Source: Bacillus sp. FJAT-29814
GTDB lineage: Bacteria > Bacillota > Bacilli > Bacillales > Cytobacillaceae
DNA: 64,000 nt
NCBI RefSeq assembly: GCF_001510715.1
Contig: NZ_LMTJ01000004.1
Span: forward strand, 248,001 to 312,000
Direction: 5' to 3'
Numbering within the stretch: the stretch's first letter is position 1; each line of letters begins with the position of its first letter. Shown here one piece after another: positions 25,235 to 33,713 of this stretch. The translations under genes were made by a program, and so were the position numbers. The notes below the pieces were generated by a model, which made no database searches, was not told the DNA's origin, and worked only from the letters and a program-made list of their open reading frames with translations.

Positions 25235-25911
25235 TGATTAAGGTCGAACATTTGAATCAATCATTTGGAAAAAAGCGGGTGCTCGACGATATCAATCTCG
25301 AAATTGGCGAGCGCGAGGTTTGTGCCCTCGTCGGCCGCAACGGTGCTGGAAAATCGACTTTGATCAACAGCCTGCTCGGGATGCTGCCTGTTGGGCAAGG
25401 GGCGATTTCGATTAACGGCGTACGGGTTACAAAGAAAAACGATTCCTGGAAAAAGTCGATCGCCTATTTGCCAGAAAAATTTATGCTGTATCCGATGCTG
25501 ACCGGCCTTGAAAACTTGACGTTTTTTGCAGAAGCGGTCGAGAAAAAGGCGGATGGTGCGCGAATGGAGGAAGTGTTGCGGGCGGTACGGCTGTGGGACG
25601 ATCGGGGCCAGCAGGTCAAAGGCTACTCGAAAGGCATGCTGCAGCGTCTCGGTCTGGCGATTACGCTGTACCAGAATGCCAGCATTTTGATTCTTGATGA
25701 ACCGACAAGCGGTATCGATCCGATGGGACGGAAGGAAATTTTAGAAGTGTTAAAGTCTTTGACGGACAAAACGATTTTACTGTCATCGCACCATCTTGAT
25801 GAGATCAGCCAGGTCTGTACCCATGTTGCGTATCTGGAGAACGGGAAAATGGCAAAATATACGGTAGGGGAATTTTTGGCGACTCATAACTTGGGAGGGT
25901 TAAGTTCATGA
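25234..25911 (+). CDS. nosF: NosF ABC transporter ATP-binding protein
   Basis: 225 aa, somewhat shorter than usual NosF. Walker A is GRNGAGKST (about residue 35), the signature is YSKGMLQRLGLA, Walker B is ILILDEPTSGIDP, and the switch histidine is in LLSSHHLDEIS. It powers NosY. It overlaps the downstream lipoprotein gene by 4 bp (ATGA). Confidence 0.9.
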   Translation: MIKVEHLNQSFGKKRVLDDINLEIGEREVCALVGRNGAGKSTLINSLLGMLPVGQGAISINGVRVTKKNDSWKKSIAYLPEKFMLYPMLTGLENLTFFAEAVEKKADGARMEEVLRAVRLWDDRGQQVKGYSKGMLQRLGLAITLYQNASILILDEPTSGIDPMGRKEILEVLKSLTDKTILLSSHHLDEISQVCTHVAYLENGKMAKYTVGEFLATHNLGGLSS

Positions 25912-26813
25912 AAAAACGGTTGTTAGCGGCTGTGCTGCTTTTGGTTGCGATGCTGGCTGCCTGCAGTTCAGGCCCTGAATATAATGTTAAAGTCAAAAAC
26001 GAGATTTATTTTCAGCAAAATGAAGCCAGCCCGATTGAAATAAAAGTGACGGAAGATGGGAAGGCAACGCGAGGGCTCGACGTTTCCGCAAATCTAACAA
26101 TGGCCAATATGGACCATGGCACAACGAAAGTGAAGTTTGACGAAACAGCGGACGCCGGTACGTATATTGGGGAAGCCAAGCTGCCGATGAGTGGAAAGTA
26201 CGAGGCCGTAATCACGCTGGAAAAGGACGGCAAGAAGTCGGAAAAGGTGATTAATTTTAATGTCCTGAAGGCTCAAGGCGTGGCGAAAATGAACGGTGAA
26301 TGGATTACCGATGAAGATGTTGCTTTTTATAAGCTAATCAATCAGCTTCAGCTGGAAATGAACCGCGAAGCCGCGAAGAAAAACTATACTGGGGCACAGT
26401 TAGAGGAACAATTGGCCTACTTAAAGTCCCAAGAGAAGATTGCCGAGGATAAAAATAATCTGTTAACGCAAATTATCCGGTTGCGTTCGATGGCGATGCT
26501 GGCAAAGGAAAAGGGCCATAAAGCCGAGCCTGCCGAGGTGGAGGAAGCGGTAAGCAAGGCCCGCAACCAGTATAACCGATACGAATCTGCCAAAGCATTA
26601 ATCTCCGAATACGACGAAGACAAGTTCTGGGCTACGGAGAGGCAGCAATACGAGATGATCGTCCTATCGCAAAAGGTCCAAAGCGACCTCGTCACCAAGG
26701 TCAAACAAGAAAATCCTAGCTACGGCGAGCAGGAAGTTCTTTTCCAAGCGCAAAAACAATACGAAGAGCTGCTTGTTTCACAGGTGAACTCACTGAAGAT
26801 AGAAATATTGTAG
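25908..26813 (+). CDS. Lipoprotein with YtkA/FixH-like and SurA_N-like domains, last gene of nos operon
   Basis: 301 aa. Signal peptide with lipobox LAACSS, so it is anchored outside the membrane. Residues about 25-120 read as a YtkA/FixH-like beta domain (VTEDGKATRGLDVSANLTMANMDHG..., then TYIGEAKLPMSGKYEAVITL). Residues about 125-300 are helical and begin KMNGEWITDEDVAFYKLINQL, like the N-terminal substrate-binding domain of SurA/PrsA chaperones without a foldase domain. Met/His residues in the MANMDHG segment could bind copper. Nothing here resembles NosL. Its place as the last coupled gene suggests a role in copper delivery or NosZ folding; this is inference. Confidence 0.65.
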   Translation: MKKRLLAAVLLLVAMLAACSSGPEYNVKVKNEIYFQQNEASPIEIKVTEDGKATRGLDVSANLTMANMDHGTTKVKFDETADAGTYIGEAKLPMSGKYEAVITLEKDGKKSEKVINFNVLKAQGVAKMNGEWITDEDVAFYKLINQLQLEMNREAAKKNYTGAQLEEQLAYLKSQEKIAEDKNNLLTQIIRLRSMAMLAKEKGHKAEPAEVEEAVSKARNQYNRYESAKALISEYDEDKFWATERQQYEMIVLSQKVQSDLVTKVKQENPSYGEQEVLFQAQKQYEELLVSQVNSLKIEIL

Positions 26814-26851
26814 TTTGTTAGGACCAAAAATAGGTATTGAAAAGAATTCAT

Positions 26852-27035
26852 AACCGGAGAATTTCCGCCTAATGTATAGTTTGGCGGCTTAGGAAGCGAA
26901 AATAGGCGGAGATATTCCGGTTAACTACTTTAAATAAGGCAAAATTCAAAGATTTTGACCATATAAGCGGAAAATCTCCCCTTATTTTTAGGGAAATATG
27001 GGTATTTCCCAATTTAAGCGGAATTTTTCCGCTTA
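26852..27035. repeat. Five degenerate ~21-bp palindromic units
   Basis: Units at 26852-26872, 26903-26923, 26964-26984, 26989-27012 and 27015-27035 follow the pattern TA(A/G)GCGGA-N3-TCCGC(C/T)TA with differing decay. The last is perfect (TAAGCGGAA/TTCCGCTTA). They fill most of the gap between the nos operon and the convergent sugar dehydrogenase gene. Confidence 0.6.
27015..27035. terminator. Shared hairpin between nos operon and sugar dehydrogenase gene
   Basis: TAAGCGGAA and TTCCGCTTA form a 9-bp stem with a TTT loop, followed on the plus strand by TTTAAAAAG. The T run is modest. Confidence 0.5.
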
Positions 27036-27059
27036 TTTAAAAAGCACCCCCACCCCAAC

Positions 27060-28133
27060 CTATTTTAGATTCCGCAGCAGCACCCGGTACAGTTTATCAT
27101 CCTGGTCATCGGGATTGCCGCGGCCGTCAGTGTTGTTACTGACGAAGTACAAATACTCACCGTCGATATACACGTCACGGATGCGGCCGAGTCCAGTGAT
27201 AACCGCCTTTGTCCGGCCCTTCTCAAGATCAAATTCGCGGACAGCATTGCCGCGTAGTGCCGCGACATACAGCTTGCCGTCCTTAGCAGCCGCCATCCCC
27301 GACGGCGCCCACGTTTCCTCGCCCGATTGAAACAGCGGCGTCGCCATGCCAGCACGCTTTTCCCGACCCTCGATCTTCGGCCAGCCATAATTGGCCCCCG
27401 GTTTGATCAAATTAATCTCATCATGCGCTGACTGCCCATGCTCGCTGGCATACAGCGTCGAGCCAAGCCACGCCAGCCCCTGCGGATTCCGGTGGCCGTA
27501 GCTGTATACATAAGAATCTCTACCAAAGGGATTATCAACAGGAATACTCCCGTCCAAATTCATCCGCAAGATTTTACCGTTAAGCGAATACCGGTCTTGT
27601 GCGGATTTCGGCACGGTGGCGTCGCCTGTCGTTATATACAGCTTACCGTCCGGGCCGACTTTCAGCCGCCCGCCATGGTGGTACGCTGCACTCGGGATTT
27701 TATCCAGAAGGATTTCAGTTTCCCACCAAACTGAACCGTCCGTTTCCAACACGACAACGCGGTTAAATTGGTCGTCCCCCTCCAAATAGGTGTAATAAGC
27801 GTATGCCTGCTGTGATTCCACAAAATCAGGGGCCGGCACAAACCCCAATAGCCCGGCCTCTGCGGTCTCTGCCAACGACTTTTTCAACTCCACCGGCTGC
27901 CGCTCCACTTGACCATCTGCAATCACTGCGATGCTTCCTGTCCGTTCACTGATGTAAAAAGTCTCTTTAACCTTATTAATCGACCAAGGCACAGATAAAT
28001 GATCCGCCACCTCTTCCACATCATACTGCAGCACAATCGCCTCATCCTCAGGCGGTTCCGTCTCTTTTTTTTCAAAAAAAGCACAGCCTGATGTGATCAG
28101 CACCATCAGCAACATTGAACATAACCGCAACAT
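27060..28133 (-). CDS. PQQ-type sugar dehydrogenase lipoprotein (GSDH family)
   Basis: 357 aa. Lipobox ITSGCAFF marks it as a lipoprotein. The rest is a six-bladed propeller of the glucose/sorbosone dehydrogenase family: LSVPWSINK, AGLLGFVPAPDF, HHGGRLKVGPDGKLYITTGD, NPFGRDSYVYSYGHRNPQGLAW, HDEINLIKPGANYGWP and WAPSGMAAAKDGKLYVAALRG. Family members oxidise sugars using PQQ, but many Bacillus homologues have no known substrate and the organism may lack PQQ synthesis. The ATG at 28133 is used because GGGGGTAAGG precedes it. Confidence 0.82.
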   Translation of the reverse strand: MLRLCSMLLMVLITSGCAFFEKKETEPPEDEAIVLQYDVEEVADHLSVPWSINKVKETFYISERTGSIAVIADGQVERQPVELKKSLAETAEAGLLGFVPAPDFVESQQAYAYYTYLEGDDQFNRVVVLETDGSVWWETEILLDKIPSAAYHHGGRLKVGPDGKLYITTGDATVPKSAQDRYSLNGKILRMNLDGSIPVDNPFGRDSYVYSYGHRNPQGLAWLGSTLYASEHGQSAHDEINLIKPGANYGWPKIEGREKRAGMATPLFQSGEETWAPSGMAAAKDGKLYVAALRGNAVREFDLEKGRTKAVITGLGRIRDVYIDGEYLYFVSNNTDGRGNPDDQDDKLYRVLLRNLK

Positions 28134-28160
28134 CCGCTTAACCCTTACCCCCTTCACAGA

Positions 28161-29015
28161 CTATAAAACTTCCAAAATCGCCTGCGCCACGCCGCTGTTT
28201 TCATTGGTGTCGGTGATCACATCACACATCGATTTAATGACCGGGCTGGCATTGCCCATCGCCACGGCCCGTCCGACTTTTTCAAACATGGACACATCGT
28301 TAAAATTATCGCCAATCGCCATCGTCTCATCAAGACCAATCCCGTTTGCATTGACAAACGCCTCAAGAGCAATTCCCTTTTGGGCTTCCTTATGGGTGAT
28401 TTCAATATTTTCATGGCCGGATTTCGTTACGGTCAATTCCGCAAATCCCGAAAGCGATTCCTGTGCAACAGCCAGATGTTCCTCATCAAACGAGAACGCG
28501 AGGAATTTGTAGATTTTGTATTGTTCACTATCGAACAGGACACCATAATCTTCTACTGGGTGAATCAAGTTGTCGCGCAGTCTCGCCCCCGCAGCATATT
28601 CAACAAATTCACGGTCCGCTTCTGGATTGGCTGTCAAAACAATGTCGACCATAATGGAAACAGCCTTGGCGGTATCAATTGTGAACGCGCCTTTATCGGT
28701 GTAAACTTCATAATAGACATCCGTTTCAGCCAGCCTGGCAGCGATATCCCTTGCAACATCTTTTTCAATCGGCGTAGCCGAAATAATTTCTCCATCTCGC
28801 CCGCGAACCTCGGCCCCATTGACACAAATCAGAGGACAGGTCAGCCCGGCTTCATCAAGCACATAAGTTGCCTCCTGGTAGGCCCGGCCGGTGGCCACGA
28901 CCACTTCAATCCCAGCAGCCTGCGCCTTCAGGATTGCCTGCTTATTTTCTTCACTGACGGTTTGCATCGCGTTCAATAATGTTCCATCCATGTCTGTTGC
29001 AATACATTTAATCAT
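28161..29015 (-). CDS. HAD-family Cof-type phosphatase
   Basis: 284 aa. Motif I is CIATDMDGTLL near residue 4, motif II is VVVATGR, and motif IV is TMAIGDNFNDVSMFE with KEAQKGIAL before it. This is the Cof/YkrA-type HAD IIB fold, which dephosphorylates sugar phosphates or flavin and PLP phosphates. The substrate cannot be assigned. The ATG at 29015 follows AAAGGAGACC; an upstream in-frame start lacks a site. Confidence 0.85.
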   Translation of the reverse strand: MIKCIATDMDGTLLNAMQTVSEENKQAILKAQAAGIEVVVATGRAYQEATYVLDEAGLTCPLICVNGAEVRGRDGEIISATPIEKDVARDIAARLAETDVYYEVYTDKGAFTIDTAKAVSIMVDIVLTANPEADREFVEYAAGARLRDNLIHPVEDYGVLFDSEQYKIYKFLAFSFDEEHLAVAQESLSGFAELTVTKSGHENIEITHKEAQKGIALEAFVNANGIGLDETMAIGDNFNDVSMFEKVGRAVAMGNASPVIKSMCDVITDTNENSGVAQAILEVL

Positions 29016-29068
29016 AATGGTCTCCTTTAGTTTCATTCATTAGTGCCATTCTAACAGAAATACTAGTT

Positions 29069-29746
29069 TTACGTCAGATACTTGCTTCCTTCCCTGACGC
29101 TTAACGGTGCCAGCCGCTCCCCTGCGATAAACGCCTTGACCGAGGCAGGATTGGATTTCGAATATTCCCGTAACGCCCAGCCAATTGCTTTTTGGATAAA
29201 AAATTCCTTGCTGCCCGAGTTTTGTACTATGTATCGATAAAGCAGCTCCTCATCCGTCTGCTGCTTGTATTTCAATTGAAAAAGAATCGCGGCCCGCCGC
29301 AGCCACATATTGTCACTGACGGCCCAGCCGTCAATCGTTTCTGTGATCACTTCAGGATATCGGGCGGCTATTTCACCGACCGGCTTGGGTGCAATCGCAT
29401 CAACACTATCCCACCATGATTTCGTCAGTATCAGTTTTTCCATAAAAGGCAAGTCCGTTTTTTGTAGCTTCTTTAGCGATTTTTCAAGGTAAACAAGGGC
29501 AGTATATTGATACTCCCGCTCCTCCTTTTCCCAAAGATCCCAGACAAAATCCTGCTGAAACGGCTCCTTCAAGATCCCCGTTTCCTTGAAAAATTGCTTT
29601 TCCAGTTGTGATCGCAGCGGCTTCTTTATCCCGAGAAACGGAAAATGGCCTTTCATATATTTCCGCATTGGACCGGCATTTGCTTCATTTCTATTTTTTT
29701 CAAACAGGTTTGTTAAACGGTTAATCGTATCTGACAATGGACTCAC
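29069..29746 (-). CDS. AlkD-type DNA alkylation repair glycosylase
   Basis: 225 aa made of HEAT-like helical repeats. AlkD removes 3-methyladenine and 7-methylguanine from DNA. The catalytic region SWWDSVDAIAPKPVG (Trp and Asp), WLRRAAILFQL (Arg) and IQKAIGWALREYSK fit the B. cereus AlkD active site. The start is GTG at 29746 with AGGAG close by; a TTG nine bases inside is also possible. Confidence 0.85.
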   Translation of the reverse strand: MSPLSDTINRLTNLFEKNRNEANAGPMRKYMKGHFPFLGIKKPLRSQLEKQFFKETGILKEPFQQDFVWDLWEKEEREYQYTALVYLEKSLKKLQKTDLPFMEKLILTKSWWDSVDAIAPKPVGEIAARYPEVITETIDGWAVSDNMWLRRAAILFQLKYKQQTDEELLYRYIVQNSGSKEFFIQKAIGWALREYSKSNPASVKAFIAGERLAPLSVREGSKYLT

Positions 29747-29838
29747 TCCCTCTCCTGTTACCTTTTATTGTAAAAAATATCCCGCGCATAAACAATCCCC
29801 GTGGCGCCAAACTATTTGTGATAAGGAGGGATTACCAG

Positions 29839-29994
29839 ATGACGAAAAAATATAATAAAGGCAGCCGCAACCAAAACTCGCCGAGAGAAGGGCACGCAGA
29901 GGCTGAATTTGCTACCGAATTTGTCAGCGGCGATAACAGCAAAGGCAACAAACGCAATAAGGACCAGCAAAGCAAGACGAATCCTCATAAATAA
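29839..29994 (+). CDS. Small acid-soluble spore protein-like (gamma-type motif), 51 aa
   Basis: 51 aa, very hydrophilic, rich in Asn, Lys, Gln and Glu. The segment EAEFATEFVSGD resembles the GTEFASET repeat of gamma-type spore proteins, the site cut by the germination protease. The ATG at 29839 follows AAGGAGG at 8 nt, and a strong terminator follows the stop. Such proteins store amino acids in spores. Assignment rests on one motif. Confidence 0.6.
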   Translation: MTKKYNKGSRNQNSPREGHAEAEFATEFVSGDNSKGNKRNKDQQSKTNPHK

Positions 29995-30029
29995 GACTTG
30001 CCGATTAGCGGGTCCGTTACGTCAAAAAA

Positions 30030-30064
30030 TGCCGGGGGACCTCTCCACCCGGCACTCTTTTTTT
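30030..30064 (+). terminator. Terminator after the spore-protein gene
   Basis: TGCCGGG (30030-30036) pairs with CCCGGCA (30048-30054), followed by CTCTTTTTTT. It overlaps the 3' end of the convergent ATPase gene. Confidence 0.85.
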
Positions 30065-31163
30065 AACTATTTGCTTCGGCCAATACCTTAATTTCCTCTG
30101 CAATTTTCTCATGAATTTTATCGACGACAGAAAAGTCCATCGCAGCGATATAAATTTCCTCAAGCTCGTCATGCAGTTCCTTTGCCTTGGCAAGCCAGCC
30201 GGTTGCTTCCTTCATTTTTTGGCGATACTTGGCGGAAATTTTGCTGATGATGTCCGCAAAAATATCATCCGTTCCCGGCTCAATTAAAATTTCGTACATA
30301 TCAATGATTTCATCGCCGTCTCGGCTCGGGAAATATTCATGCGGCGCCGTGCTGTCAAAGATGGCAATCCCGAGCTCCCGGAAAATCAACATATCGAGGC
30401 TGTTCGGGTCAAAGCCGCAATGGTAGATTTCCGTGTCGATACCGCGTTCCTCGGCGGCAGCGGCCAATTTTTTTAGCATTGTCGATTTGCCGGAACCGGG
30501 GCGCCCTTTAATAAAATAGCGTTTTGGGATTTCTTCGGTTAGATTCGGGACAAAATCGACGGCACCTGTTGGTGTTGCCGCCCCGAGGAACCGATGGCGA
30601 ATATCCGGCTTCTTATTCAACTTCATTTTTCCGAAAAACGAATCAATCAATTTGTTCGTCAACTGGTCTGCTTTTTTGAAATCCATGCTGTTTATATAAA
30701 TTTTTTCCCAATCATCATGTACTTCCAGTGCTTCCTTAAAAGTTGCGTAAGCCTTGGCAAAGGCATCGCTGATTCGGGCGGTCAGCTTTTGAATGGTGTT
30801 TTTTTGGGCGGCGAGGGTTTTTGCATCCCACGCTTCACCGAGATTAATATATTCCTCAACGGCCCCGGGCGCCTTTGGTTCAATCACATGCGGCGCTGTG
30901 CCGTCAACAATCCCCACCTTCAGGGCGGGAATCAGCACTCCATCAATCGAATTGTTGTCAGACGAGCAATGGAGAAATTCAATATTGTATCCCTTTTCCA
31001 GCCACTCGTTGCCAATCTTCCTCATAAGCGAAGACTTTCCGGTTCCAGGTCCGCCTTTTAAAATAAACAAGCGGTCAAGCCCCTGCAGATTGGAATCGTA
31101 CAAACTGTGAAAGCCCTTGGCGGTATTGCCGCCGGCGAAATAGTTTTTCACTTTTCCTGCCAT
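30063..31163 (-). CDS. Tandem P-loop ATPase/nucleotide kinase-like protein (PRK06851 type)
   Basis: 366 aa built from two similar halves. Half one has FILKGGPGTGKSSLMRKIG (about residue 33), then EFLHCSSDNNSIDGVLIP and TAPHVIEP. Half two has YFIKGRPGSGKSTMLKKLA (about residue 217), then EIYHCGFDPNSLDMLIF and TAPHEYFP. The parallel HCxxDxxSxD and STAPH motifs show internal duplication. No function is established to my knowledge. The gene stands alone. Confidence 0.75.
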   Translation of the reverse strand: MAGKVKNYFAGGNTAKGFHSLYDSNLQGLDRLFILKGGPGTGKSSLMRKIGNEWLEKGYNIEFLHCSSDNNSIDGVLIPALKVGIVDGTAPHVIEPKAPGAVEEYINLGEAWDAKTLAAQKNTIQKLTARISDAFAKAYATFKEALEVHDDWEKIYINSMDFKKADQLTNKLIDSFFGKMKLNKKPDIRHRFLGAATPTGAVDFVPNLTEEIPKRYFIKGRPGSGKSTMLKKLAAAAEERGIDTEIYHCGFDPNSLDMLIFRELGIAIFDSTAPHEYFPSRDGDEIIDMYEILIEPGTDDIFADIISKISAKYRQKMKEATGWLAKAKELHDELEEIYIAAMDFSVVDKIHEKIAEEIKVLAEANS

Positions 31164-31316
31164 TCATCAACACTCCCTTTATAAACAACCTTGCCGTTCA
31201 CGGGGCAAAGCTTCATGAGCCACTGCAAAGATTATGGTCACCATATCTTATGCATCGGGGGTCTATAGGTGAATGCCCATGGAAAAATCTTATTTGATTG
31301 GGGTTATCGGCAGGGC

Positions 31317-31793
31317 TTATTTAATCACGTCAACGAATACCGCGCCGGTTACCTCTTGCAATTGGGCTGGTTTTAGCACGATTTGCATGCCGATTTTACC
31401 AGCGCTGACGACCATGGAATCAAGCTTGTTGCAGCTTTCGTCGAGAAAGGTCTTGTATTGCTTTTTCATGCCGATCGGCGAGCAGCCGCCGCGAATGTAG
31501 CCGGTCCATTTTTGAATGTCCTTCATCGGCAGCATCTCGATGTTTTTTTCCCCGGCCGCTTTAGCCGCTTTTTTCAAATTTAACTCCTCAAGGACGGGAA
31601 CGACGAACACATATAGGGTTTTGCTGGCACCCTGAGTGACGAGTGTTTTGTAGACTTCCTTCGGGTCTTTGCCGACTTTTCCCGCAACCGTCACCCCATC
31701 GATTTTTCCATCCTTATTGTCATAGGTCAGAACCTCATAGTCGATCTTTTGTGTGTCAAGAATTCGCATTGCATTCGTTTTGGCATGGGCCAT
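31317..31793 (-). CDS. ybaK: Cys-tRNA(Pro)/Cys-tRNA(Cys) deacylase YbaK/EbsC
   Basis: 158 aa. It hydrolyses mischarged Cys-tRNA(Pro). The fold signature is KTLVTQGASKTLYVFVVPVLEELNLKKAAKAAGEKNIEML, followed by TGYIRGGCSPIGMKK, the conserved loop of YbaK. The ATG at 31793 follows AGAAGGA. It is an isolated housekeeping gene. Confidence 0.9.
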   Translation of the reverse strand: MAHAKTNAMRILDTQKIDYEVLTYDNKDGKIDGVTVAGKVGKDPKEVYKTLVTQGASKTLYVFVVPVLEELNLKKAAKAAGEKNIEMLPMKDIQKWTGYIRGGCSPIGMKKQYKTFLDESCNKLDSMVVSAGKIGMQIVLKPAQLQEVTGAVFVDVIK

Positions 31794-31869
31794 GGCGATC
31801 ATCCTTCTGGTTTTTTTATATATTTTATCAAAAAAAGGGGGTATTTCTAAGCTGGTAGCTGATCTATAT

Positions 31870-31979
31870 ACAAGTATTGCAGCTTTATTTACATCTTTTC
31901 AGATTTATTTACAACTTATAAGAACTTATTTACATCTTTTAAAATTTATCTACAACTTTTCCACTTTTATTTACATCTG
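31870..31979. repeat. AT-rich array of six TACA(A/T)(C/G) units, 20-21 bp period
   Basis: The word ACA within TACA(A/T) occurs at 31870, 31891, 31911, 31932, 31952 and 31973. The consensus is TACA(A/T)CTTTT-N6-TTATT, with TACATC and TACAAC alternating. It lies in the gap between ybaK and the subtilase terminator and contains no gene. Confidence 0.75.
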
Positions 31980-31998
31980 CAATTTCCCTTCAAAAAAA

Positions 31999-32030
31999 GG
32001 GTGTACAGCACCATTACGCACCGTACACCC
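31999..32030 (-). terminator. Terminator of the subtilase gene
   Basis: GGGTGTAC (31999-32006) pairs with GTACACCC (32023-32030). On the minus strand a run of seven T follows. Confidence 0.9.
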
Positions 32031-32048
32031 TTATGGGGGAACACTTTT

Positions 32049-33455
32049 TTAAAAATCAAACAGCACCTTATGCAAAGCATCATAGGCATTCACATAACCA
32101 GCCCCGACTTCCCATGATTCATAGCCTAGCATGCCGGTGGCGGTATCCTGGAGCACCTGTTTGATTTGGTCAGGGGTCAGCGTCGGATCGGCTTCGAGCA
32201 TAAGAGCGACAATCCCCGCGACGTGCGGCGTGGCCATCGAAGTACCGCTCATCGTAGTATAAAATGGTAGATACTGCGGTTCAACCAAACTAATATCTGT
32301 CGGCAGGCCCAGCAACGCCACCGGCCCCAGCACACGGGTAGAGATGATATCGACCCCCGGAGCCGTGATGGATGGCTCATCCTTCCATATCCAAGTTTGG
32401 CCGTCCATTTCAAACGTACCGCCAACACCTTTCATACCGCGGGAAGAGAAGTCAGCCAGCTTGCCTTCCTTGTCACCGGCGGCTACCGAAATGACCCATG
32501 GGGCCTTGGCATATGGATTATGGGTGTTTTCCCCCGGCCCTTCATTGCCGGCGGCGAACAGGACGGTAATCCCGTTATCATAAGCGGCCTTACTTGCCAG
32601 ATTAATAGGGTCGTTCGGGTCAAATTCGCCCGAAGAACCCCAAGAATTGTTAATGACACGAATATTGTACCTTTCTTTATTGGCAATGGCATAATCAATG
32701 CCGCCGATTCCGTCAAGCACTAGGAGGGCCGCACCGGAACCATAGCCGATTAGGCTAGCCCCAGGGGCAGCACCTTCATATTTTCCACCTGACATCACAC
32801 CTGTTCCGCCAATAATTCCGGCCACATGGGTACCATGACCTGAGTTGGTATCGGTATTAGGGACACTTTCAATATAGTTGATTGGCACAAGGCCACTAGT
32901 TAAACTGCTTAAATTCACGCTTGCCAGCACATTCTGCACCAAGTGGCTGCCGAACTTCAGGTCGCCATGCGTCCCGTCAACCCCGCTGTCATTGATGACT
33001 ATACCTACCCCTTTACCGGTTAACGGCAACCCGCCATTCGCCTCAGTCATCGCGGCATCGGCCCGGGCTTGATCAACACCGGTCATCGCCGTTGCATCGG
33101 CATTATAATACTTTAGCCGTTTATTTAAATAGATTGACTTAACACCCGGTGTCGCTGCAAGCTTATTAATCTGATCTTTGGAAGCCAGCATCCCGGCGAT
33201 TGGTAATGCCTTCATTGAAATGGCTTTGGTAATCCCCAGCTTTTCCAATAAAGTCAAATTCGCCTTTGTAGGCGGTCCGTCACCTTCAAAGGTTACGACT
33301 ACCTGTATAGGCTGAATTGCTGTTTTTAATACTTTCGCTAGGTCCAAATCCAGCACAGCAGCAGAAACCACCTCCGCCTTGGCCTTTGATAGATTTGGCA
33401 GTACCAGCGATAAAAATAGAGCGAAAATAAGAAATCCGGATAACCACTTTCTCAT
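32049..33455 (-). CDS. Secreted subtilisin-like serine protease (S8 family)
   Basis: 468 aa. The signal peptide (WLSGFLIFALFLSLVLPNLSKAKA) and an I9-like propeptide precede the catalytic domain. The triad is visible as INDSGVDGTHGD (Asp), NSGHGTHVAGI (His) and SGTSMATPHVAGI (Ser), with an NNSWGSSG oxyanion region. It ends shortly after the catalytic domain, without cell-wall modules, so it is probably released. The ATG at 33455 follows GAAGGGGG; upstream in-frame codons lack a site. Confidence 0.92.
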   Translation of the reverse strand: MRKWLSGFLIFALFLSLVLPNLSKAKAEVVSAAVLDLDLAKVLKTAIQPIQVVVTFEGDGPPTKANLTLLEKLGITKAISMKALPIAGMLASKDQINKLAATPGVKSIYLNKRLKYYNADATAMTGVDQARADAAMTEANGGLPLTGKGVGIVINDSGVDGTHGDLKFGSHLVQNVLASVNLSSLTSGLVPINYIESVPNTDTNSGHGTHVAGIIGGTGVMSGGKYEGAAPGASLIGYGSGAALLVLDGIGGIDYAIANKERYNIRVINNSWGSSGEFDPNDPINLASKAAYDNGITVLFAAGNEGPGENTHNPYAKAPWVISVAAGDKEGKLADFSSRGMKGVGGTFEMDGQTWIWKDEPSITAPGVDIISTRVLGPVALLGLPTDISLVEPQYLPFYTTMSGTSMATPHVAGIVALMLEADPTLTPDQIKQVLQDTATGMLGYESWEVGAGYVNAYDALHKVLFDF

Positions 33456-33612
33456 CTCCAAAACCCCCTTCAGAATCGGTATATCTATCATTGTCCGAAA
33501 ATTCCAAAGAGAACACCATTCACCAAAGGTAGTAAATCCCTGCAAAACTGGTACTAACTTTTCATCCTACCGAGGTTTTACCCTCCAGAACCAGCCAACC
33601 AACTAAAAATTA

Positions 33613-33640
33613 AAACCAGGCACAAAGCACCTGGTTTTTC
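33613..33640 (-). terminator. Terminator after the response regulator
   Basis: ACCAGG pairs with CCTGGT around a 9-nt loop. On the minus strand TTTTAATTTTT follows. A dispersed repeat lies between it and the gene. Confidence 0.75.
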
Positions 33641-33655
33641 CCTGCAAAAGAGCGT

Positions 33656-33710
33656 TGTCCACCCCACGTGGACAAAACGGCGAAATTGTCTTTTTGTGGT
33701 GCCTGACACC
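33656..33710 (-). repeat. Dispersed two-part repeat, copy 2
   Basis: On the minus strand GGTGTCAGGCACCA precedes TTTTGTCCACGTGGGGTGGACAA-type sequence (plus-strand 33656-33678), as in the copy at 16560-16615. It abuts the stop codon of the response regulator. Confidence 0.65.
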
Positions 33711-33713
33711 ACC

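Noticed and set aside
25908..26813. Naming the last nos-operon gene nosL
   Set aside because: It lacks the NosL metal-binding pattern and fold signs; its domains look YtkA/FixH-like and SurA_N-like.
28380..28979. A 199-aa plus-strand reading frame
   Set aside because: Antisense to the HAD phosphatase gene, whose motifs are clear; no ribosome site was seen.
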